Shown: one piece after another, positions 16,452 through 26,533 of the stretch
How the letters are laid out: the number at the start of each line of letters is the position of its first letter
How positions within the stretch are numbered: position 1 is the stretch's first letter
Origin: Bradyrhizobium guangzhouense
GTDB lineage: Bacteria; Pseudomonadota; Alphaproteobacteria; Rhizobiales; Xanthobacteraceae
Direction: 5' to 3'
DNA: 64,000 nt
NCBI RefSeq assembly: GCF_004114955.1
Contig: NZ_CP030053.1
Coordinates: forward strand, 1,860,001 to 1,924,000
Position numbers and translations under genes: made by a program
Notes under the pieces: model-generated
Database searches by the model: none
What the model was told of the DNA's origin: nothing
Seen by the model: only the letters and a program-made list of their open reading frames with translations

Positions 16452-17909
16452 ATGAAGCTGCGTGACCTACTTGGCAATGATGCCGCAATCGAGCCCGCCA
16501 CCGCAGCGCTCGATGTAACAGGCGTTGCGCTCGACAGCCGCGTGGTCAAGCCGGGCGTTCTCTTCTTTGCACTCGCGGGCAGCAAGACCGACGGCGCGCG
16601 CTTCATCGATGCAGCCATTGCGGCCGGTGCGGTGGCCGTGGTCGGTGATCATGCGCCTGATGGCTGCAAGGTGCCGTTCATCACGGTCGCCAATCCGCGC
16701 CGTGCGCTGGCGCTGGCGGCGGCCAGATTCTTTCCGGCCCAGCCTGCGACGATCGCGGCGGTGACCGGCACCAGCGGCAAGACCTCGGTTGCCGCGTTCA
16801 CGCGCCAGATCTGGGAGCGGCTCGGCCATGCCTCGGCCAGCATCGGCACCATCGGCCTGGTCTCGCCCAAGCGCACCGTCTACGGCTCGTTGACGACGCC
16901 AGATCCGATTGCGCTGCATCGGCAGCTCGACGAGATTGCGCGCGAGGGCGTGACGCATCTCGCCTTTGAAGCCTCGTCGCACGGCCTCGACCAGTATCGC
17001 CTCGACGGTGTGCGCGTCTCCGCCGGCGGCTTCACCAATCTCACGCGCGACCATATGGACTACCACCCGACCGTCGCGCACTACCTCGCGGCAAAGCTCA
17101 GGCTGTTCCGCGAGCTCATTCCATCAGGTGGCGCTGCGGTGATCTCAGCCGATCATGATTGCTCCGCGGAGGCGATCGATGCGGCCAAGAGGCGCGGTCT
17201 GCGCGTGATGGCGGTGGGACGCAGCGGCGACGGGGCAGGCGAGGGCATCCGCCTCGTCGATGCCGTGGTCGAAGGTTTCTCGCAAAAGCTCGTCCTCGAA
17301 CATCGCGGCAGGGCCTATCCGGTCAAGTTGCCGCTGGTCGGCGAATTCCAGATCGAGAATGCGCTGGTCTCGGCCGGTCTCGCGATCGGCACCGGCAGTG
17401 ATGTCGCAGACGTATTTGCGAGCCTCGAACATCTCGAAGGCGCCAAGGGCCGGCTCGAGCGCGTCGGCGAGCGCAACGGCGCGCCTGTATTCGTCGACTA
17501 TGCGCACAAGCCCGACGCGCTGGCGAAAGCGTTGCAGGCGCTGCGGCCTTACGCCAAACGGAGACTGATCGTCGTGTTCGGCGCGGGCGGCGATCGTGAC
17601 GCCGGCAAGCGAGCGATCATGGGCGAGATCGCGGCCGAGAATGCCGATCGCGTCATCATCACCGACGACAATCCGCGCAGCGAGAAGCCGGAAGCCATTC
17701 GCGCCGCGATCCTTGCCACCGCAAAGGGTGCGCGCGAGATCGGCGACCGTGCGGCCGCGATCCGTGCCGCGATCGAGGAACTCGAAGAAGGCGACGCGCT
17801 GCTCGTCGCCGGCAAGGGCCACGAGACCGGGCAGATCGTAGGCCACGAGGTCCTGCCGTTCAGTGATCACGAGGCGGTTGCCGCCGCATTAGCAACGAGG
17901 GTCGCATGA
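16452..17909 (+). CDS. murE: UDP-MurNAc-tripeptide ligase (meso-DAP adding) MurE
   Basis: 485 aa cytoplasmic Mur ligase. ATP-binding loop AVTGTSGKTSVAAF, central HLAFEASSHGLDQYRLDG, and the substrate-selecting DNPRSE (in IITDDNPRSEKPE), which marks specificity for meso-diaminopimelate rather than lysine. Adds the third residue to UDP-MurNAc-L-Ala-D-Glu. Its stop overlaps the murF start by ATGA. Confidence 0.96.
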   Translation: MKLRDLLGNDAAIEPATAALDVTGVALDSRVVKPGVLFFALAGSKTDGARFIDAAIAAGAVAVVGDHAPDGCKVPFITVANPRRALALAAARFFPAQPATIAAVTGTSGKTSVAAFTRQIWERLGHASASIGTIGLVSPKRTVYGSLTTPDPIALHRQLDEIAREGVTHLAFEASSHGLDQYRLDGVRVSAGGFTNLTRDHMDYHPTVAHYLAAKLRLFRELIPSGGAAVISADHDCSAEAIDAAKRRGLRVMAVGRSGDGAGEGIRLVDAVVEGFSQKLVLEHRGRAYPVKLPLVGEFQIENALVSAGLAIGTGSDVADVFASLEHLEGAKGRLERVGERNGAPVFVDYAHKPDALAKALQALRPYAKRRLIVVFGAGGDRDAGKRAIMGEIAAENADRVIITDDNPRSEKPEAIRAAILATAKGAREIGDRAAAIRAAIEELEEGDALLVAGKGHETGQIVGHEVLPFSDHEAVAAALATRVA

Positions 17910-19285
17910 GCGGGCCGTTATGGACGGTTGCGGAGGTGGCGCGTGCGCTGGGCGTCACAGGATCATTTCCCGGAACTTCGATCGATCTCGTGACCCAGGA
18001 CAGCCGCCTGGTGAAGCCCGGCAGCCTGTTCGTGGCGCTATCGGGCACGCCGAGCGGCGGCTTCGTCTCGGCTTTCGCCAGCGCGCGCGACGGCTGGGAG
18101 TTTGCGGACAAGGCGGAGGCCTCCGGCGCGGTCGCGATGATCGTGCCGCACGAGATCGCAGGCATCCGCATTCCCCAGATCGTCGTGAAGGACACGCTCA
18201 TCGACGGCCTCTGGGGCCTCGCCCGCGCCGCACGCGCACGCTTCCGCGGGCCGGTGATCGGGCTCACCGGCAGCGCCGGCAAGACCAGCACCAAGGAATT
18301 TCTGGCGGCCTATCCCAATGCCTATGCGAGCCCCTCGAGCTTCAACAATTTCTGGGGCGTGCCGCTGACGCTGTGCAATGCCCGGCCGGATGCCAGCCTG
18401 TGGGTCGTCGAGATGGGCATGAACCAGACCGGCGAAATCGCGCGGCTCAGCGAACTGACGCGGCCGACCGTCGCCCTGGTCGTCAACGTCCAGCCGGTGC
18501 ATCTCGAAAAGCTCGGCTCGCTGGAGGCGATCAGGCGCGAAAAAGTGTCGATCGCGCTCGGCCTGCCCGAGGACGGCGTGCTGGTGCTCCCCGCCGGGCT
18601 CAAGGCGTCGGAATGGAAGGGCAAGGTGGTGCGCTTCGGCGAGCATGCCGAGGTGCACGAGGTCAAGCACGCGCCGCATGGCGAGAGCTGGCAGGTCGTG
18701 GCTGCGATCGGCAGGAAGGAGATCGCCTTCAGCCTGACGCCCGGCGCGCCGTACCGCGTGCAGAACGCGCTCGCCGCGCTCGCCTCTGTTCATGCCGCCC
18801 ATCTCGATGTCGCGACGCTCGCAATCAAGCTCGATCGCGTCGGCATCATGACCGGCCGCGGCGTCGAGCAGGCGGTCGGTGGCGTCACCGTGATCGACGA
18901 CAGCTTCAATGGCAATCCGGCGAGCGTCGCTGCCGCGCTGCAAAGCCTCCAGGCGCGCAACATGACCGGCGGCCGCCGCATTGCGGTGCTCGGCGACATG
19001 CTGGAGCTCGGCGAGGACGCCCCGCACTACCACACCGCGCTGGCCTCGCATCTCCAAGGCATCGACGGCATCTATTGCGTCGGGCCCCTGATGCGCCACC
19101 TTTATGACGGGCTTCCCGCCGGAAAGAGGCTCGGCTGGCACGACGATCCTGCCACGCTTAAGGCCAGCGAAGTCGCTAGCCTGCTGAAGGCAGGCGATGT
19201 CGTGGTTGTCAAGGGCAGCAAGAAGATGTTCTGGGTCAACAAGTTTGTGCCGGGCCTAGTGGCCGCCTTGCAGGCAAAGGCGTAA
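17906..19285 (+). CDS. murF: UDP-MurNAc-pentapeptide synthase MurF
   Basis: 459 aa Mur ligase that adds D-Ala-D-Ala to the UDP-MurNAc tripeptide. P-loop GLTGSAGKTSTKEF, MGMNQTGEI block, and C-terminal VIDDSFNGNPASV and AVLGDMLELGEDAPHYH motifs are characteristic of MurF. Translationally coupled to murE. A 151-base gap separates it from mraY without obvious structure. Confidence 0.96.
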   Translation: MSGPLWTVAEVARALGVTGSFPGTSIDLVTQDSRLVKPGSLFVALSGTPSGGFVSAFASARDGWEFADKAEASGAVAMIVPHEIAGIRIPQIVVKDTLIDGLWGLARAARARFRGPVIGLTGSAGKTSTKEFLAAYPNAYASPSSFNNFWGVPLTLCNARPDASLWVVEMGMNQTGEIARLSELTRPTVALVVNVQPVHLEKLGSLEAIRREKVSIALGLPEDGVLVLPAGLKASEWKGKVVRFGEHAEVHEVKHAPHGESWQVVAAIGRKEIAFSLTPGAPYRVQNALAALASVHAAHLDVATLAIKLDRVGIMTGRGVEQAVGGVTVIDDSFNGNPASVAAALQSLQARNMTGGRRIAVLGDMLELGEDAPHYHTALASHLQGIDGIYCVGPLMRHLYDGLPAGKRLGWHDDPATLKASEVASLLKAGDVVVVKGSKKMFWVNKFVPGLVAALQAKA

Positions 19286-19436
19286 ACTGCTTGGAAAGCG
19301 CAGTGCCGAATCCCACCCGCGCCGCCGTCCGGTTTCGTTGGGGTCGCCCGATCCCATGATGAAGACCGGAGAATGCGCCTGAGAGGTCGAGGCCGGAGCG
19401 AAGGCCGCGTGCGAAAGGCGCCATAGGACCGACTGA

Positions 19437-20540
19437 ATGTTTTACTGGCTGATCGAGCTCTCCAACACATTGCCAAGCTTCGGTGCGGTGCGCACCGTAT
19501 TGAACGTCTTCCGCTACATCACCTTCCGGACCGGCGGGGCCATCGTGACCGGCGCGCTGTTCGTGTTCCTGTTCGGACCCTGGATCATCGATCATTTGCG
19601 CATCCGTCAGGGCAAGGGCCAGCCGATCCGTACCGACGGTCCGCAATCGCATCTGGCCAAGAAGGGCACGCCCACCATGGGCGGGCTCATGATCCTGTCC
19701 GGGCTGACGGTCGCCACGGTGCTCTGGTGCAATCCGCTCAATCCCTACGTCTGGATCGTGCTGGCGGTGACGCTCGGTTTCGGTTTCGTCGGCTTCTACG
19801 ACGATTACCTCAAGGTGACCAAGCAGACCACGAGCGGATTCGGCGGCAAGCTGCGCCTCCTGATCGAAGGAATCATCGCGCTGGTCGCCTGCTATGCGCT
19901 GGTGCGGCTCAACCGCGATCCCGCCTCGACCGCGCTGACGATCCCCTTTCTGAAAGACACCGTGCTGCATTTCGGCTGGTTCTTCATCGTGTTCGGTGCT
20001 TTCGTGATCGTCGGTGCCGGCAACGCGGTGAACCTTACCGACGGCCTCGATGGCCTTGCCATCGTGCCCGTGATGATCGCGACCGCGAGCTTTGCGATGA
20101 TCGCCTACCTCGCCGGCAACGCCGTATTCGCCGACTATCTCCAGATCAAATACGTCGCAGGCACCGGCGAGCTCGCTGTGCTCTGCGGCGCGCTGATCGG
20201 CGCCGGTCTCGGCTTCCTCTGGTTCAACGCGCCGCCGGCCTCGATCTTCATGGGCGACACCGGCTCGCTCGCGCTCGGCGGCATGCTGGGCTCGATCGCG
20301 GTCGCGGTGAAGCACGAGATCGTGCTCGCCGTCATTGGCGGCCTGTTCGTGCTGGAGGCGGTCTCGGTGATCGTGCAGGTCGTGTCGTTCAAGCTGACCG
20401 GCAAGCGCATCTTCCGCATGGCGCCGATCCATCACCATTTCGAGCAGCTCGGCTGGACCGAGCCGCAGATCGTGATCCGCTTCTGGATCATCTCGGTGAT
20501 GCTGGCGCTCGCCGGCCTCTCCACGCTGAAGCTGCGCTGA
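19437..20540 (+). CDS. mraY: Phospho-MurNAc-pentapeptide-transferase MraY
   Basis: 367 aa, about ten transmembrane helices. Signature blocks: KGTPTMGGL near the N-terminus, [33 protein letters not shown], and the C-terminal HHHFEQLGW. It joins phospho-MurNAc-pentapeptide to undecaprenyl phosphate, making lipid I in the inner membrane. murD starts 10 bases after its stop. Confidence 0.97.
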   Translation: MFYWLIELSNTLPSFGAVRTVLNVFRYITFRTGGAIVTGALFVFLFGPWIIDHLRIRQGKGQPIRTDGPQSHLAKKGTPTMGGLMILSGLTVATVLWCNPLNPYVWIVLAVTLGFGFVGFYDDYLKVTKQTTSGFGGKLRLLIEGIIALVACYALVRLNRDPASTALTIPFLKDTVLHFGWFFIVFGAFVIVGAGNAVNLTDGLDGLAIVPVMIATASFAMIAYLAGNAVFADYLQIKYVAGTGELAVLCGALIGAGLGFLWFNAPPASIFMGDTGSLALGGMLGSIAVAVKHEIVLAVIGGLFVLEAVSVIVQVVSFKLTGKRIFRMAPIHHHFEQLGWTEPQIVIRFWIISVMLALAGLSTLKLR

Positions 20541-20550
20541 CGGGTCCGCG

Positions 20551-21948
20551 ATGATCCCGGTCACATCCTTTGCCGGCAAGACGGTCGCGGTGTTCGGCCT
20601 CGGCGGCTCGGGGCTCGCCTCCTGCGATGCGCTGAAGGCCGGCGGCGCCGAGGTCATTGCCGCCGACGACAATGCCGAGAACGTCGCCAAGGCCGCGCAG
20701 GCCGGTTTCATCACCGCGGATCTGCGAACCGTTTCGTGGGACAGTTTTGCTGCGCTGGTGCTGGCGCCCGGCGTGCCGCTGACTCATCCGGTGCCGCATT
20801 GGAGCGTGCTGAAGGCACGCGAGGCCGGCGTCGAGGTGATCGGCGACATCGAGCTGTTCTGCCGCGAGCGCCGCCGCCACGCGCCGAACGCGCCGTTCGT
20901 CGCCATCACCGGCACCAACGGCAAGTCGACCACGACGGCGTTGATCGCCCATCTCACGAAGGTCGCCGGCTACGACACCCAGATGGGCGGTAATATCGGC
21001 ACCGCGATCCTGTCGCTGGAGCCGCCGCGCACGGGCCGCGTCCACGTCATCGAGATGTCGTCCTATCAGATCGACCTCACGCCCTCGCTCGATCCCTCCG
21101 TCGGCATTCTGCTCAATGTCAGCGAGGATCACATCGATCGTCACGGCACGATCGAGCATTACGCCGAAGTGAAGGAGCGCCTGGTTGCGAACGTGCAGGC
21201 AGGCGGAACCTCGATCGTCGGCGTCGATGACGGCTATTGCCGCGACATCGCCGACCGGCTCGATCGCGCCGGCAGGAATGTGGTGCGGATCTCCGTCAAG
21301 AATCCGCTCGCGAGCGGCATCCATGTCGAGCACGGCACCATCGTTCGCACCTCCGGCGGCGCCCGCAGCGAGATCGCCACGCTTGGCGGCATCGGCTCGC
21401 TGCGCGGGCTGCACAATGCGCAGAACGCGGCCTGCGCGGCGGCAGCCGCGCTCGCGATGGGCATCAGCCTCGATGTGCTTCAGAACGGCCTGCGCAGCTT
21501 TCCCGGCCTGGCACATCGCATGGAACAGGTCGGCCGCCGCGGCAATGTGCTGTTCGTCAACGACTCCAAGGGCACCAACGCCGACGCCACCGCGCATGCG
21601 CTATCGTCATTTTCGGAAATCTTCTGGATCGCCGGCGGCAAGCCGAAGGCGGGCGGCATCACCAGCCTGACCGGTTTCTTCCCGCGCATCCGCAAGGCTT
21701 ATCTGATCGGCGAGGCCGCGCAGGAGTTTTCCAGCACGCTCGGCTCGGTGGCGCATGAGATCAGCCAGACGCTCGACGTCGCCGTCGAGCAGGCCGCGCG
21801 CGACGCGGAGGCATCGGGCCTCACGGATGCGGTCGTGCTGCTGTCGCCGGCCTGTGCCTCGTTCGACCAGTACCGCAATTTCGAAATCCGCGGCACAAAG
21901 TTCCGCGAGCTGGTGCAGGCGCTGCCGGGTGTGAAGCCGGTGGTGTGA
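20551..21948 (+). CDS. murD: UDP-MurNAc-L-Ala:D-Glu ligase MurD
   Basis: 465 aa. Adds D-glutamate to UDP-MurNAc-L-alanine. An N-terminal Rossmann-like domain ([17 protein letters not shown]) binds the UDP part; ATP loop [27 protein letters not shown] and [12 protein letters not shown] are MurD-type C-terminal blocks. Only two bases separate it from the next small gene. Confidence 0.96.
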   Translation: MIPVTSFAGKTVAVFGLGGSGLASCDALKAGGAEVIAADDNAENVAKAAQAGFITADLRTVSWDSFAALVLAPGVPLTHPVPHWSVLKAREAGVEVIGDIELFCRERRRHAPNAPFVAITGTNGKSTTTALIAHLTKVAGYDTQMGGNIGTAILSLEPPRTGRVHVIEMSSYQIDLTPSLDPSVGILLNVSEDHIDRHGTIEHYAEVKERLVANVQAGGTSIVGVDDGYCRDIADRLDRAGRNVVRISVKNPLASGIHVEHGTIVRTSGGARSEIATLGGIGSLRGLHNAQNAACAAAAALAMGISLDVLQNGLRSFPGLAHRMEQVGRRGNVLFVNDSKGTNADATAHALSSFSEIFWIAGGKPKAGGITSLTGFFPRIRKAYLIGEAAQEFSSTLGSVAHEISQTLDVAVEQAARDAEASGLTDAVVLLSPACASFDQYRNFEIRGTKFRELVQALPGVKPVV

Positions 21949-21950
21949 GG

Positions 21951-22343
21951 ATGTCGCGGCGAGGCCGGATCGCAATTATCGTCGCTGCTCTTGCTGTTCC
22001 AATCGGGTTCCTCGGTGTCGTCCTCATCGACAGCCTCATGCACGAATTTGGCGCCTGCCGCGTCGTTCGCCAGCGTGCATTTGCCTCCCCGAGCGGTGGT
22101 CAGTTGGTCGTCGTGGTCTGGAAGTCGTGCGGAGCAACCGACAGCACGCAGGCCAGCATCATCGCGCGCGGCCGGACATTCTCGCCCGAGACCACGCCGA
22201 CCTTTGTCAGCGTGCGCGGGCATCTCGACCCTGTCGTCGTCTGGAGCAGCGAGCGGGCGGTCAGGATCGGTTTCATTCCTGAGCCGGTCCAAGTCGACAA
22301 GCGCGATCAGCGCGCGGGCGATGTCGCGATCTTCTACGAGTGA
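21951..22343 (+). CDS. Small membrane-anchored protein inside the dcw cluster, unknown
   Basis: 130 aa. ATG at 21951, two bases after the murD stop. One N-terminal hydrophobic helix (IAIIVAALAVPIGFLGVVLI) and then a soluble extracytoplasmic region with two cysteines, in GACRVV and WKSCGATDSTQASII. The latter block is reminiscent of small envelope proteins in proteobacteria whose function is unknown to me. It is not part of the usual dcw gene set. More A/T-ending codons than its neighbours, so it may be a later insertion. Its distance to murD implies co-translation. Confidence 0.65.
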   Translation: MSRRGRIAIIVAALAVPIGFLGVVLIDSLMHEFGACRVVRQRAFASPSGGQLVVVVWKSCGATDSTQASIIARGRTFSPETTPTFVSVRGHLDPVVVWSSERAVRIGFIPEPVQVDKRDQRAGDVAIFYE

Positions 22344-22380
22344 GGGCATCGGTGTCGATTGGCAATCGTCTCCACAATCT

Positions 22381-22490
22381 CCGCTGTCGTCGCCCGGCGT
22401 GACCGGGCGACCCAGTACGCCGCAGCCTATCGATTCAATCATTCCCGTCTCGGAGTACTGGATGCCCCGGTCGAGCCGGGCATGACAGCG
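22381..22490. repeat. Intergenic palindromic repeat, family A, in the dcw cluster
   Basis: Same plan as at 32-149: CGCCCGGCGTGACCGGGCG at the left, CCAGTACGCCGC, then GTACTGGATGCCCCGGTCGA and a closing GGGCATGACAGCG. It lies in the gap between the small unknown gene and ftsW. Confidence 0.75.
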
Positions 22491-22597
22491 TGTTTTGTGG
22501 CAGCGGGGGATCATCTCCAATCATCCGCAATTCCTTAACCTCCCGGTAACCAACCTCGGCGACCAATGGACGGACCTCTGTCCGAAAGCGGCCGCCC

Positions 22598-23749
22598 ATG
22601 CTCTCCCGTGAAGAACGCACCCCCTTTTCCGAGTGGTGGTGGACCGTCGACAAGCCGCTGATGGGCGCGATCCTGTTGCTGATGCTCACCGGCGTCATCC
22701 TGTCGCTGGCGGCGAGCCCGTCGGTTGCGACCCGCATCGGGCTCGATCCCTTCCACTTCTTCACCCGGCACGTGATGTTCCTTGGGCCGTCCTTCATCGT
22801 GCTGCTCGGCGTGTCCTTCATGTCGCCGCGCTCTATCCGACGCTCGGCGCTGATCATCTTCACGATCAGCATCATCCTGATCGTGGTGACGCTCGCCGTC
22901 GGACCCGAGGTGAAGGGCTCGCGGCGCTGGATCACGCTGCTCGGCGTCAACATCCAGGCCTCCGAAATCGCAAAGCCGTCCTTCGTCGTCATCGCGGCCT
23001 GGCTGTTCGCGGAATCGACCAAGCGGCCGGAGATGCCGGCGACCTCGATGGCGCTGGTGTTGCTGTTGATGCTGGTCGCGCTGCTGGTGATGGAGCCGGA
23101 CTTCGGCCAGACCATGCTCATCCTGATGGTGTGGGGCTCGCTGTTCTTCATCGCGGGCATGCGCATGATCTGGGTGTTTGGCCTCGCAGGCCTCGGCGCA
23201 GCCGGCCTGTTCAGCGCCTATCTGTTCGTCCCACACGTCGCAGGCCGCATCACGCGCTTCATGAACCCGGCCTCGGGAGACACCTTCCAGGTCGATACGG
23301 CGATGGAGGCCTTTTACAACGGTGGCTGGTTTGGTCTCGGACCCGGCGAGGGAATTGCAAAACGCAGCCTGCCTGATAGTCACACCGACTTCGTCTTCGC
23401 CGTTGCCGCCGAAGAGTTCGGCATCATCCTGTGCCTCGCCATGCTGGCGCTGTTCGCCTTCGTCGTGATCCGCACGCTGTCGCGCGCCTATGCCAATGAG
23501 GACATGTTCTCGCGCTTCGCGGCGTCCGGCCTTGCCATCCTGTTCGGCGTGCAGGCCGCGATCAACATGTCGGTGAACCTCCAGCTCATCCCGGCCAAGG
23601 GCATGACGCTGCCGTTCATCTCCTACGGTGGTTCCTCGATCGTGTCGCTCGCCTATGGCGTCGGCATGATGCTGGCCCTGACGCGGCTGCGCCCGCGCAC
23701 CGAGGTCGAGGCCAGTGGCCGTGCCGAGGCGATGCGGAGCTACGCGTAG
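22598..23749 (+). CDS. ftsW: Septal peptidoglycan glycosyltransferase FtsW
   Basis: 383 aa SEDS-family protein with about ten transmembrane helices. Key blocks include GSRRWITL, EPDFGQTM, and the C-terminal MTLPFISYGGSSIVSLAYGVG. FtsW polymerises lipid II glycan strands at the septum together with FtsI. The ATG at 22598 gives a typical short cytoplasmic N-terminus (MLSREERTPFSEWWWTVDK). Confidence 0.96.
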   Translation: MLSREERTPFSEWWWTVDKPLMGAILLLMLTGVILSLAASPSVATRIGLDPFHFFTRHVMFLGPSFIVLLGVSFMSPRSIRRSALIIFTISIILIVVTLAVGPEVKGSRRWITLLGVNIQASEIAKPSFVVIAAWLFAESTKRPEMPATSMALVLLLMLVALLVMEPDFGQTMLILMVWGSLFFIAGMRMIWVFGLAGLGAAGLFSAYLFVPHVAGRITRFMNPASGDTFQVDTAMEAFYNGGWFGLGPGEGIAKRSLPDSHTDFVFAVAAEEFGIILCLAMLALFAFVVIRTLSRAYANEDMFSRFAASGLAILFGVQAAINMSVNLQLIPAKGMTLPFISYGGSSIVSLAYGVGMMLALTRLRPRTEVEASGRAEAMRSYA

Positions 23750-23755
23750 TTCTTC

Positions 23756-23842
23756 GTCATTGCGAGCGCAGCGAAGCAATCCAGACTGTCCCTGCGGAGG
23801 GATTCTGGATTGCTTCGCTGCGCTCGCAATGACGGGGGAGAC
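23756..23842. repeat. Long inverted repeat (family C) between ftsW and murG
   Basis: A stem of about 28 bases, reading TCATTGCGAGCGCAGCGAAG and on to CAATCCAG at the left, is mirrored by CTGGATTGCTTCGCTGCGCT and on to CGCAATGA at the right, around a loop of about 26 bases. On RNA it would form a very stable hairpin inside the dcw transcript. No other copy is seen in the window. Confidence 0.8.
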
Positions 23843-23850
23843 ACTGTAAA

Positions 23851-24960
23851 ATGGGGATTATGGACCAATCCCCCTTGATTCTTCTCGCCGCGGGCGGCAC
23901 CGGCGGCCATCTGTTTCCGGCCGAGGCGCTCGGTGTCGAGCTGATCCGGCGCGGCTTTCGCGTGCGCCTCGTCACCGACGACCGCGCGCTGCGCTATGGC
24001 GGGCTGTTCAGCAAGGACATGATCGACGTCGTCGCGAGCGAGACCGCGCGCGGCCGCAATCCGATCCAGCTCGCCTATGCCGGCCTGACGCTCGCGACCG
24101 GCACGCTCTCCGCCTACCGCCTGATCAAGCGATTGAAGCCCGCTGCCGTCGTCGGCTTCGGCGGCTATCCGACCTTGCCGCCGCTGGTCGCGGCAAAATT
24201 CGCTGGCGTGCCCGGGATCATCCACGACGCCAATGCCGTGCTCGGCCGCGCCAACCGTTTCCTGTCGGGTCGCGTCCAGGCTATCGCAACCTCGTTGCCG
24301 GGCGTGCTCGACCGCGATCCCGCGCTCGCGGGCAAGACCACGACGGTCGGGACACCGATGCGTCCCGCAGTCCTTGCCGCAGCTGCCGTGCCCTATGCCG
24401 CACCCGAAGTGAACGGACCGCTGCGCCTGCTCGTGGTCGGCGGCAGCCAGGGCGCGCGCATCATGGCCGACATCGTGCCGGGCGCGATCGAACGGCTCGA
24501 GCCTGCACTGTGGGGCCGGCTCGTGCTGACCCAGCAGGTCCGCGACGAGGACATGACCCGCGTGCGCGCGGTCTACGACAAGCTCAAGATCAAGGCGGAG
24601 CTGGCGCCGTTCTTCATCGATTTGCCGGCGCGGCTCGCCTCCAACCATTTGATCGTATCGCGTTCCGGCGCGGGCACTGTGGCCGAGCTGGCCGCGATCG
24701 GCCGGCCCTCGATCCTGGTGCCGCTGCCGGGCTCGATCGATCAGGACCAGTTCGCCAATGCGGGCGTGCTGGCCAAGGTCGACGGCGCGATCCGGATCCC
24801 GCAGACCGAGTTTACCTCCGACCGGCTCGCCTCGGAGATCTCTGCCTTTGCCGCCGAGCCGGCGCGCCTTGGTGCCATGGCGGCTGCGGCCAAAGGGGCA
24901 GGGCGACTCGACGCCGCCGAGCGGCTGGCCGATCTGGTGGTCAAAGTCGCGGGAATCTGA
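23851..24960 (+). CDS. murG: UDP-GlcNAc:lipid I GlcNAc transferase MurG
   Basis: 369 aa GT-B glycosyltransferase of the inner face of the membrane; converts lipid I to lipid II. N-terminal glycine loop LLAAGGTGGHLFPAEAL, FGGYPTLPPL, IIHDANAVLGRANR, and C-terminal SRSGAGTVAELAAIGRPSILVP (UDP-GlcNAc binding). The start may be the ATG at 23851 or 23860. Nine bases after the long hairpin repeat. Confidence 0.96.
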   Translation: MGIMDQSPLILLAAGGTGGHLFPAEALGVELIRRGFRVRLVTDDRALRYGGLFSKDMIDVVASETARGRNPIQLAYAGLTLATGTLSAYRLIKRLKPAAVVGFGGYPTLPPLVAAKFAGVPGIIHDANAVLGRANRFLSGRVQAIATSLPGVLDRDPALAGKTTTVGTPMRPAVLAAAAVPYAAPEVNGPLRLLVVGGSQGARIMADIVPGAIERLEPALWGRLVLTQQVRDEDMTRVRAVYDKLKIKAELAPFFIDLPARLASNHLIVSRSGAGTVAELAAIGRPSILVPLPGSIDQDQFANAGVLAKVDGAIRIPQTEFTSDRLASEISAFAAEPARLGAMAAAAKGAGRLDAAERLADLVVKVAGI

Positions 24961-24988
24961 GCCCAAACGGACCGATTTTCGTATTTTT

Positions 24989-25110
24989 GCCGTCATGGCC
25001 GGGCTTGTCCCGGCCATCCACGTCTTGCATGAAGTAGATCCGGATTCGTGGATGCCCGGGACGCCTTGCGCAAGGACGCGCTTGGCGCTTATGCCCGGGC
25101 ATGACGACGG
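24989..25110. repeat. Intergenic palindromic repeat between murG and murC
   Basis: GTCATGGCCGGGCTTGTCCC-GGCCAT forms one inverted unit, and GATGCCCGGGACG ... GCCCGGGCATGACGAC forms the second. Related in plan to family A, with a different sequence. Non-coding. Confidence 0.65.
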
Positions 25111-25126
25111 AACCATAGGATAGAGC

Positions 25127-26530
25127 ATGAGACTGCCGCGCGAGATCGGACCCATCCACTTCGTCGGGATCGGCGGGATCGGCATGAGCGGCATCGCCGA
25201 GGTGCTGGTCAATCTCGGCTATGCCGTGCAGGGCTCGGACGCCTCCGACAATTACAATCTCGACCGTCTGCGCAAGAAGGGCGCGAAGGTGTCGGTCGGC
25301 CACAAGGCCGAGAATGTCGACGGTGCCGAGGTCGTCGTCGTGTCCACCGCGATCAAGCGCGACAATCCGGAGCTGATGGCCGCGCGCGGGCGGCGCATTC
25401 CCGTGGTGCGCCGTGCCGAGATGCTGGCCGAATTGATGCGGCTGAAGAGCTGCGTCGCGATTGCCGGCACGCACGGCAAGACCACGACGACCACGATGGT
25501 CGCAACCCTGCTCGATGCCGGCGGGCTCGATCCGACCGTCATCAACGGCGGCATCATCAACGCCTACGGCTCCAACGCGCGTCTCGGCGCGGGCGACTGG
25601 ATGGTGGTCGAGGCCGACGAGAGCGACGGCACGTTTCTGAAGCTGCCGACCGACGTCGCGATCGTCACCAATGTCGACCCCGAGCATCTCGACCACTTCA
25701 AGACGTTCGATGCCGTGCAGGATGCCTTCCGCCATTTCGTCGAGAACCTGCCGTTCTATGGCTTTGCCGTGATGTGCATCGATCATCCCGTGGTGCAGAC
25801 CCTCGTCGGCAAGATCGAGGATCGCCGCATCATTACGTATGGCGAGAATCCGCAGGCCGATGTGCGGCTGCTCGATCTCACCCCGATGGGCGGCGGTTCG
25901 AAATTCAAGGTCGCCTTCCGTGACCGCAAGACCGGCGCAGTGCACGAGATACCCGATTTGATGTTGCCGATGCCGGGGCGCCACAATGCCTCCAACGCGA
26001 CGGCGGCGATTGCAGTGGCGCGCGAGCTTGGCGTCTCGGACGATGCGATCCGCAAGGCGATCGCCGGCTTCGGCGGCGTCAAGCGCCGCTTCACCAAGAC
26101 AGGCGAGTGGAACGGCGTCACGGTGATCGACGATTACGGTCATCATCCCGTCGAGATCGCAGCGGTGCTGAAGGCGGCGCGAGAATCCACCAACGGCAAG
26201 ATCATCGCCGTGGTGCAGCCGCATCGCTACACCCGCCTGCAATCGCTGTTCGAGGAATTCTGCACCTGCTTCAACGATGCCGATGCGGTCGTTGTCGCCG
26301 AGGTCTATGCGGCGGGCGAGGCGCCGATCGACGGCATCGACCGCGATCATTTCGTCGCAGGTCTGCGCGCGCATGGCCACCGCGAGGTGATCCCGCTGCC
26401 GGCGGCGACGGAGCTTCCGGGCATCGTCAAGGGGCTGGCGAAGTCGGGCGATCTCGTCGTGTGCTTGGGGGCCGGCAACATCACGCAATGGGCGTATGCC
26501 TTGCCGGACCAGTTGAAGGCGCTGGGGTAG
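25127..26530 (+). CDS. murC: UDP-MurNAc:L-alanine ligase MurC
   Basis: 467 aa. Adds the first peptide residue to UDP-MurNAc. The N-terminal block [17 protein letters not shown] is diagnostic; ATP loop [25 protein letters not shown]-terminal [16 protein letters not shown] and [10 protein letters not shown]. Cytoplasmic. murB follows after three bases. Confidence 0.97.
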   Translation: MRLPREIGPIHFVGIGGIGMSGIAEVLVNLGYAVQGSDASDNYNLDRLRKKGAKVSVGHKAENVDGAEVVVVSTAIKRDNPELMAARGRRIPVVRRAEMLAELMRLKSCVAIAGTHGKTTTTTMVATLLDAGGLDPTVINGGIINAYGSNARLGAGDWMVVEADESDGTFLKLPTDVAIVTNVDPEHLDHFKTFDAVQDAFRHFVENLPFYGFAVMCIDHPVVQTLVGKIEDRRIITYGENPQADVRLLDLTPMGGGSKFKVAFRDRKTGAVHEIPDLMLPMPGRHNASNATAAIAVARELGVSDDAIRKAIAGFGGVKRRFTKTGEWNGVTVIDDYGHHPVEIAAVLKAARESTNGKIIAVVQPHRYTRLQSLFEEFCTCFNDADAVVVAEVYAAGEAPIDGIDRDHFVAGLRAHGHREVIPLPAATELPGIVKGLAKSGDLVVCLGAGNITQWAYALPDQLKALG

Positions 26531-26533
26531 GGC

